From Calonectria ilicicola (taxonomy: Eukaryota; Ascomycota; Sordariomycetes; Hypocreales; Nectriaceae): 64,000 nucleotides of DNA. The DNA lies in assembly GCA_020809705.1 (NCBI GenBank), contig CP085825.1:2232001-2296000 (forward strand), written 5' to 3'. Shown in pieces: positions 58,048-64,000 of this stretch. The notes below the pieces were generated by a model, which searched no databases, was not told the DNA's origin, and saw only the letters and a program-made list of their open reading frames with translations. Position numbers and translations under genes: made by a program. How positions within the stretch are numbered: the first letter of the stretch is position 1; each line of letters opens with the position of its first letter.

Positions 58048-59890
58048 ATGGCGACCCCATCCCAAAAAGATGCCCCGCAGGGCACTTCACCAAAGTCACA
58101 ATCGCCGCGCTCTTCGCCGCCACCGCCGATAGAATATGTGTACATGTATGAGGAGACGAAGATGCCCACAATGTTACTCGACGCCCTTCTCAGAGCTATT
58201 GCCAAGCATATCGTATGTCTGCCTATACACCCCTACCCTGTGGGTATACTAACACAGCGTGTGCTTCCAGATTTGCGAACTTGGAGACAGGTCCGTAAGA
58301 CAGTTGACGCCCAAGAAGCTAGCAGCATTCTACAAAGCTGTCGGCGGCGACTATGATGGTTTGTTTTTATACCATAATTATAGGTCCAGTAACCATATAG
58401 CAAGCTAACTCAAGAATGCTACAGGTCTTTTTCTCCAGACACCCTATGACTCCATCTCCTACATGTGGCAGGTCACTGGCTGCCAGCATACCCTACAGCC
58501 CATCCCCGATGACGATTTTGCCCCTCCGACTATCCCCGCTCTCACTCCTAGAGGCTTCTCCCGATGGGAGTCTCTAGAGATTTTACTCGGTCCGGAGGAG
58601 CATGTTCCATTTCTCCAGTTCGCCGTGAAGAACTGGAAACTGAGGCACCCGGAAACAGGCCAGGAATTCCCACCCGACCTTCCCAAGTCTGCCTTTCCTT
58701 CAGCGCCCGACGTTCTGGTCGATCGCTGGCATAAGAATTGCGCCAACCAATTAAACCAAGATGCATCTGCGCCTAAACCACGAGAGTCTACACGCGTTCC
58801 TCCAGAATGCCCCGACCCTGGTTCTGGGCCCGATCATGGTGAACCAAAGGTCGCCTATGCTCATGTCCGCAAGCCAGCATTCCAGGGACGACCACCGCCT
58901 CCGGATTCAACTTTTTTTGAGCGACCCGTATCTTATAACCATGTGCCCGGCAGACATGCTGGTTCACGACAACGTCCCGGAGGACGAGGACCAAGTCGCT
59001 CATCTCCTGAACGATATGACCGTGCATGGGAGCGAGGCTACGATGATCAGGGACGGCGACGCAGCTTCTCGGACTATAACACACCGCGCTCTAATCCCCA
59101 AACTTACTCCCGAGGGTCAACGTTCCTTGATCCCAACATGACACGGCCTGAACAATCAAGGCCTGAACCAGCACGGCGACACAGCCAACCCAGGCATGTC
59201 TCATCCGATTCATCCGATGATGAACCCATTCCACCTCGGACATCTCGGCGACCTGATACCAGCCCGTCAAGCCGCTCCCGATTCGTAGATCCCTCGGGCC
59301 CACACCATTCTCCGCCGCCGTCTGCGTATCGCCATCGTTCTGATATTCCAACTGACGAAGAGCGACGACGGCAACCACCTAACCCAAGTCTACGAGAAAA
59401 AGTGGCGGAGAAGGTTTCGAACATTCTGCCCAATGGGTTTGGACCAGATCGACCTCGTAACCCTGGACGACCATCTTCATACAATGACCCAAGACCACGC
59501 CGAAGCCGAGAATTCCAACCTTCACGCCTGAGTCGAAGCTACTCGGATCTGGAATCGGATGGCTCGACTGATCATGAGGATAGCGAAGATGAATATGCAC
59601 GAAGAAGAAGATCGCGAGAGAAGCTTGATAGGGAACGTTTCCGAGACGGTCGAAGTCGCCCCGTAGATTTTGATCGAGAAGACGACCGACGATACCTGCG
59701 CCGACCGGAGGTGGGGCGCCGGACGAGCAGTCATGCTGATATGGACCGCCGGCGTGACCATCCGGCGTGGGACCCGCGCACTCGAGATCAGGCGAGAGAG
59801 GAAAAGAAAAGGTGGGAAAAGCGGATGGCCCATGAGGAGCGGGGTGGAAGTCCGATGAGTGGGAGACGGTACGCTGAGACGGCCCGCTGA
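58048..59890 (+). CDS. DUF7514-type protein with long Arg/Ser/Pro-rich tail
   Basis: Exons are 58048-58212, 58271-58358 and 58425-59890, giving 572 residues. The joins restore LLRAIAKHIICELGDRSVRQ and KAVGGDYDGLFLQTPYDSIS. The N-terminal globular part (residues about 25-190) shows MLDALL-type helices, LTPKKLAAFYKAVGGDYD, ISYMWQVTGCQHTLQP, FAPPTIPALTPRGFSRWESL and LLGPEEHVPFLQFAVKNW. I recognise this as the fungal DUF7514 domain, whose function is unknown. The remaining about 380 residues are disordered, rich in Arg, Ser, Pro and Asp with many RRRS/RSR elements, ending SPMSGRRYAETAR. RS-rich tails occur in RNA-binding proteins, but no RNA-binding domain is visible. ATG 58048 has a good context; upstream in-frame ATG 57790 lies in leader-like sequence. 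Confidence 0.82.
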
Positions 59891-61392
59891 GATGGCCTAT
59901 AACTAAACGTGAAAAAAACCACGGTAGCGGATTGCTTCAACCAGCCAGAGCAAAGAATTGGGTTGCGGATGCGAAATACTCTATATGCAGATACAACCTG
60001 AAATGTCTTAGAAGGAGATCAAGGCATTGTCTGAGTTTGGTTGTCCTGTCAGAGTTGGGCTCAACCAGAACGGATTTGTCACTGGTTCAAGTAACCATTG
60101 AGTCTTGACTATGGACATATGATATCTTGTCCAAATTATTATGCAATGGATTGGGTGTTGGGGAGTAAGAAGGACTACATTTGATGGCATTATGAGGCTT
60201 TTCGGTATACACGGATGGATATACGGATGGATCTGGGCTAATTGGCAATGCCCACCCAGATCATGACATACATGGGATGGTACTTGGAAAATGATGAATG
60301 ACGAATAAATATATGATAACAGATATCATACCCTATATTTTTTCAGGTTTTCGAACAGTGACCCCTCCACTCCCATCGGGCTTGGTCTGCTGCTGTGTGG
60401 AGAAGCAGGTGGAACGAAAGCGGTGGATCTGATACTTGGTTGAGGAAGATCTCTGGATGCTATCGCGCCGCACGGGCATTGGGATTAGCTCATGCGAGAA
60501 TTGAGCCGAGACTCGGAGTCTCGAATGTTTCGACTGGGACATTTGAGCAAGTTTTAGTCACAGATGCCGAAATGTGAACAAAGGAGGGCGGAGACCCGGT
60601 CCGAGCCCGTAACGGCAGATGCTTGGCTCTCTCCCGTCGCTTTTTTTTTTCTTCTTTCTTTCTCTTTTCGGGCTTCGGCTTGTTATTCCCCTCCCCCGCT
60701 TGCCCAAGTCGACAAAAAATAAAACCCCTCCCTCAACTGGTGCTAACCTGGAGAGCCAGAAACCCACACGGACAGGTTCCGTGCGGACCGCAGCCAACGA
60801 AAACGGGCATAATTGGCATCAGCGTCGGTTGAAAAGCGGGCCTGGAGCTGCGACAGCTAAGCGCCAGCCCACTATTGCGTACCTCTGAAGCTTCGCCCCC
60901 AGAGATGTTGAGCTGGGGGAAGCTGTGCTACGCTGGTTCAACCATCAACAAAGCCGAAGGAAACGGGCGACCGGGGGCTACCCTCGGTGCGGCTGCGCCC
61001 TGGGCTGACCTGCGCAAGGCACGCCGTGACTAGATCCCCCATTTTGCGGACAATGCGTGGCCAATGTCTCTTGAGCCGCGGTTGAGGGGGCCCAGTTCGA
61101 CTAGGTTCAACAGACATGTTTTGAATCACCAGAGATCCACGCAGCCACTTGTGTTTTGGGTTCTAGAGCGGCTTGACGGATCTTTGCCGAATTCTTGTTG
61201 GCAGTTCTCCCCGTGCTCCGTAGAACCTGTCTGGCTGGTTTGCCGAATTGGGCGTGGGGGGCATCGGTGGTGTTGCCGTCACCTACCACCTACCACCTCA
61301 TTGACCTACCCCATTCCACTCTCGTCCGAGTCTTGGATTCTCTTGTTCCTTTATTCCATTCCATACATACTCTTTACCCCCCCAGTCTAGCA
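59891..61392. other. Intergenic stretch between DUF7514 and BIO2 genes
   Basis: 1.5 kb. It holds the DUF7514 3' region (AATAAATATATG near 60304) and the BIO2 promoter. A near-tandem TATACACGGATGGATATACGGATGG-like duplication lies near 60205-60230 (shown only as a description). A T/C tract occurs at about 60640-60665. No gene seen. Confidence 0.45.
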
Positions 61393-62826
61393 ATGAAGCC
61401 CGGTGCCGCACTCTGCCAGAGGGCCTTGCGCTCTCAGCGCCTGGGCAATGGTCTTTCCCGCGCCCTGCTCCGTCCTCAGCCCGTAGTCGCCGGCCGAATC
61501 CGTGCCATGTCGACCGTGGTTGACTATGCCGGACGCCAATCCCAGCCGCCGCCTGTGCCGGCCGGAGCTCATGAGAACATTGAGCAACAGCGACGGGAGC
61601 GGGCTAAGACCATTCTCCGTGAAGCTGTCCATGTTGCCCAACCCCGTCACGATTGGACCAAGGAGGAGATTGCTGCCATCTTTTACCAGCCTCTGATGGA
61701 GTTGACCTATCAATCCGTAAGCTGCCACCCTCCGCTGCCACACTCTTCCCCGACATGATGCCCTCTGCATTTACACCCGCAACGCCATTCAATCATCGGC
61801 ATATTTGCCGAGCGTGTATTACACTACACAGCAGAGGACGTGGATAATATGACACTGGTATCGTAATGGCTGTTGAAATGATTGGCTGACCATTCGCATC
61901 TATAGAGCACCGTCCACCGTCGATTCCACAACCCGGCCGAGGTGCAACTTTGCACTCTGATGAACATCAAGACGGGTGGATGCACTGAAGACTGTTCATA
62001 CTGTGCGCAGTCCACAAGATACCAAAAGGGCACCGGTCTCGAGGCCAAGCGTGTTGAAACAGTCGAGAGTGTGTTAGCGGCTGCTCGTGTCGCCAAGGAA
62101 AAGGGTAGCACACGCTTCTGCATGGGCGCAGCATGGCGCGACATGCGCGGCCGCAAGAATAGTCTCAAGAACATCAAGGAAATGGTCCAGGGCGTCAAGG
62201 GAATGGGAATGGAGGTGTGCGTGACGCTGGGCATGATTGATAGCGAGCAGGCCAAGGAGCTCAAGGAGGCAGGATTGACGGCTTACAACCACAACGTCGA
62301 CACGAGCCGAGAGTTTTACCCTTCCATTATTTCCACCCGCTCCTATGATGAGCGACTGCAGACGCTGAGCCACGTCCGAGATGCTGGTATCAAGGTCTGT
62401 TCGGGAGGTATCCTCGGACTCGGAGAAACATCCGAAGACCGCATTGGCCTGCTTTACACTGTGTCGACACTCCCCCAACACCCGGAGAGTTTCCCCGTCA
62501 ATGCCCTTGTGCCTATCAAGGGAACACCTCTTGGTGACCGACCTCAGGTAGAGTTCACGAGCATGCTGCGTACCATTGCCACGGCGCGAATCCTGATGCC
62601 ATCTACCATCATCCGAATTGCTGCCGGACGCAAGACCATGTCGGAGGAGAAGCAGGCTATGTGCTTCATGGCCGGCGCCAACGCAATCTTCACTGGTGAA
62701 AAGATGTTGACAACCGAGTGCAACGGCTGGGACGAGGATGCGGCCATGTTTGGTCGATGGGGATTGGAGCCGATGAAGAGCTTTGACAAGTCTCCCCAGC
62801 CAGCCCCAGAGGTTAGAGTTCTCTAA
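61393..62826 (+). CDS. BIO2: Biotin synthase, mitochondrial
   Basis: Radical-SAM enzyme inserting sulfur into dethiobiotin, last step of biotin synthesis, in mitochondria. Exons are 61393-61716 and 61906-62826, giving 414 residues; the 189-nt intron joins LMELTYQS to STVHRRFHNPAEVQLC. The radical-SAM cluster motif GGCTEDCSYCAQS has Cys134, Cys138 and Cys141. Ligands of the sacrificial [2Fe-2S] cluster are visible as RFCMGAAWR, MEVCVTLG, IKVCSGGILGLGET and the Arg of IRIAAGRKTM. Also conserved are YNHNVDTSREFYP and QAMCFMAGANAIFTGEK. The first about 60 residues are Arg/Ser/Ala-rich with few acidic residues, typical of a mitochondrial targeting sequence. All key residues are intact. Confidence 0.97.
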
Positions 62827-64000
62827 GATTGTTGCGAGAAAATAGGATAAGGAGTAAAGGCGGGTGGGCGGACGGTTGGGTATGGACGATTTAAACACAT
62901 GCGTCAGAAGACGGGAAACTGGCATTGGCGTTCCTGCGTCACCAATGAATATATCCACATTGGGTTTTGTCCAAGTTTGATAATTTTCGTAAATCTATAA
63001 AAAACAAACCGATTTTGAACCAGGAAATCCCGTCACCTATTTTCATTTCACGTTAGTAACACATCATCTGTTTGTTTCTACGTAAAAGTTGAGGTGAGCA
63101 GCATATGGTCTCAAGGCCCATTACTCAATTAGGCAACGTTGCATCATGGCAAAGCAGCGGGACCGGGTCATTGCCGGCCATCGGGTCAGAAGCAAGCAGG
63201 GGTGAAAAAAAAAACGACAATGAGGAAATTGACCAGGGGCATTTGGCTTGCATTGTGATTGAGTGATGAGGCGCGGGGTGATGCGCGAAAGGGATTGGAT
63301 GAGTGGCGGACATGAGCGAGGGGCGACAGGGACCCGGCAGATGACAATAGGACATATGTTGAGTGGTCAGGGGATTATTGGGTGGGCAGGAAATGCAACC
63401 GCAAACCCCGTGACCCGCGGGGAATAGAAGAGGAAATGAAAGGCAACTTTTTTGGCCATGTGGTTCTGGAGGTGTTGAATGTGAGCTGATGCGGGCCTGG
63501 TCCTATGACGGAGACCAGCGGCGACTGATGAGGTGCTGAACTAGCGGGGAGCAGCCGCCACTTTAGCTGGCAGCCAGGCGATCATCAGGTACTGGAAAGT
63601 CTATCACTGGTAGGACGAGGCGACTGCATCTGGACATGCCTTGTTCATGGTGTGGTGATGGGTGATTTTTAGTGCACGCTAGCGACTCGGGGGGTTTCCT
63701 GTCTGATATCAAGGCACCGAGAGGAGAGACTCGGGGCCTATGACGACAGCGGGTTCAACGAACATCGGGGACGTGCTGCTGTACATGTGTGTGTGTACAT
63801 GGCGCAGAGCCGGGGCAGGACAAAGCAAAGCCCTCGCTCGGTACGGCGCCGTACAACGCAGCGCCGTGCAGTGCAGTGCGGTGCGGTCCCAGTTTGCAGG
63901 GGCACGCTCGGATCAGGTGGTGGACACTAGGAATCACAAAGAGGATACGTGGGTGCATGCAATGGACGTCGATCTTGTTATTCTGGGACCGAGGCATCTG
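62827..64000. other. Stretch downstream of BIO2 to the right edge
   Basis: About 1.2 kb. The first 250 nt probably include the BIO2 3' UTR. The rest is G-rich on the plus strand with short frames only. A perfect 14-bp palindrome GTACGGCGCCGTAC (63841-63854) is followed by a GTGCAGTGCAGTGCGGTGCGG patch-type short repeat. No gene can be supported. Confidence 0.45.

Noticed and set aside
62074..62958. 294-codon open frame antisense to BIO2
   Set aside because: It mirrors BIO2 exon 2. Codon bias of the real gene (C/G in third positions) removes stops on the opposite strand, and the antisense protein has no domain.

Overview
The window looks like chromosomal DNA of a filamentous ascomycete, most likely a sordariomycete, with Hypocreales my best guess from the protein sequences. 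The evidence is short (about 45-90 nt) GT-AG introns, intergenic spaces of 0.2-10 kb, T/C-rich leaders, no operons, and fungal families such as DUF3176, DUF7514, a KFRFGKRR-ended NBS1 and a PNG1 without its catalytic cysteine. I find 20 protein genes. For 16 of them I rebuilt exon structure by hand from splice sites and reading-frame continuity. I could recognise no tRNA, rRNA, CRISPR array or intact transposase.

Layout, left to right. 1-295: 5' end of squalene synthase (ERG9, minus strand, cut by the window edge). 4314-6038: X-domain DnaJ protein (CAJ1/DJP1 type). 7072-9315: unknown coiled-coil protein. 11148-12290: cytochrome b5-domain protein (IRC21-like). 12453-15000: NBS1/nibrin. 15752-16913: secreted intradiol dioxygenase. 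18040-19557: monocarboxylate-type MFS transporter. 19558-29264: 9.7-kb stretch with no supportable gene. 29265-30229: ATO/GPR1-family acetate transporter. 31831-33369: soluble fumarate reductase (OSM1-like). 33541-35815: DUF3176 membrane protein. 36843-38361: nicotinate phosphoribosyltransferase (NPT1). 39317-42009: UTP4. 42010-47172: 5-kb non-coding stretch. 47173-48605: PNG1-like transglutaminase-fold protein. 49683-50791: SWIM-RING protein. 51753-52929: MDR oxidoreductase. 53627-54296: small Cys-rich protein. 54742-55655: MPDU1 homologue. 58048-59890: DUF7514 protein. 61393-62826: biotin synthase (BIO2).

Most genes are core housekeeping: sterol, NAD and biotin synthesis, ribosome assembly, DNA repair and ER glycosylation. 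They do not form one pathway. The only neighbours that might work together are the dioxygenase and the MFS transporter, and perhaps the acetate transporter with fumarate reductase (carbon and redox metabolism). Both pairings are guesses from position.

The least expected signals are small non-coding ones. Two diverged copies of one MITE-like repeat lie at about 2244-2488 and 53010-53238. A separate, very clean 247-bp MITE at 55927-56173 has 26-bp perfect terminal inverted repeats and a TA duplication. On the protein side, the catalytic cysteine of PNG1 is valine, and the acetate transporter carries a natural run of six histidines. I found no previously undescribed multi-gene system.
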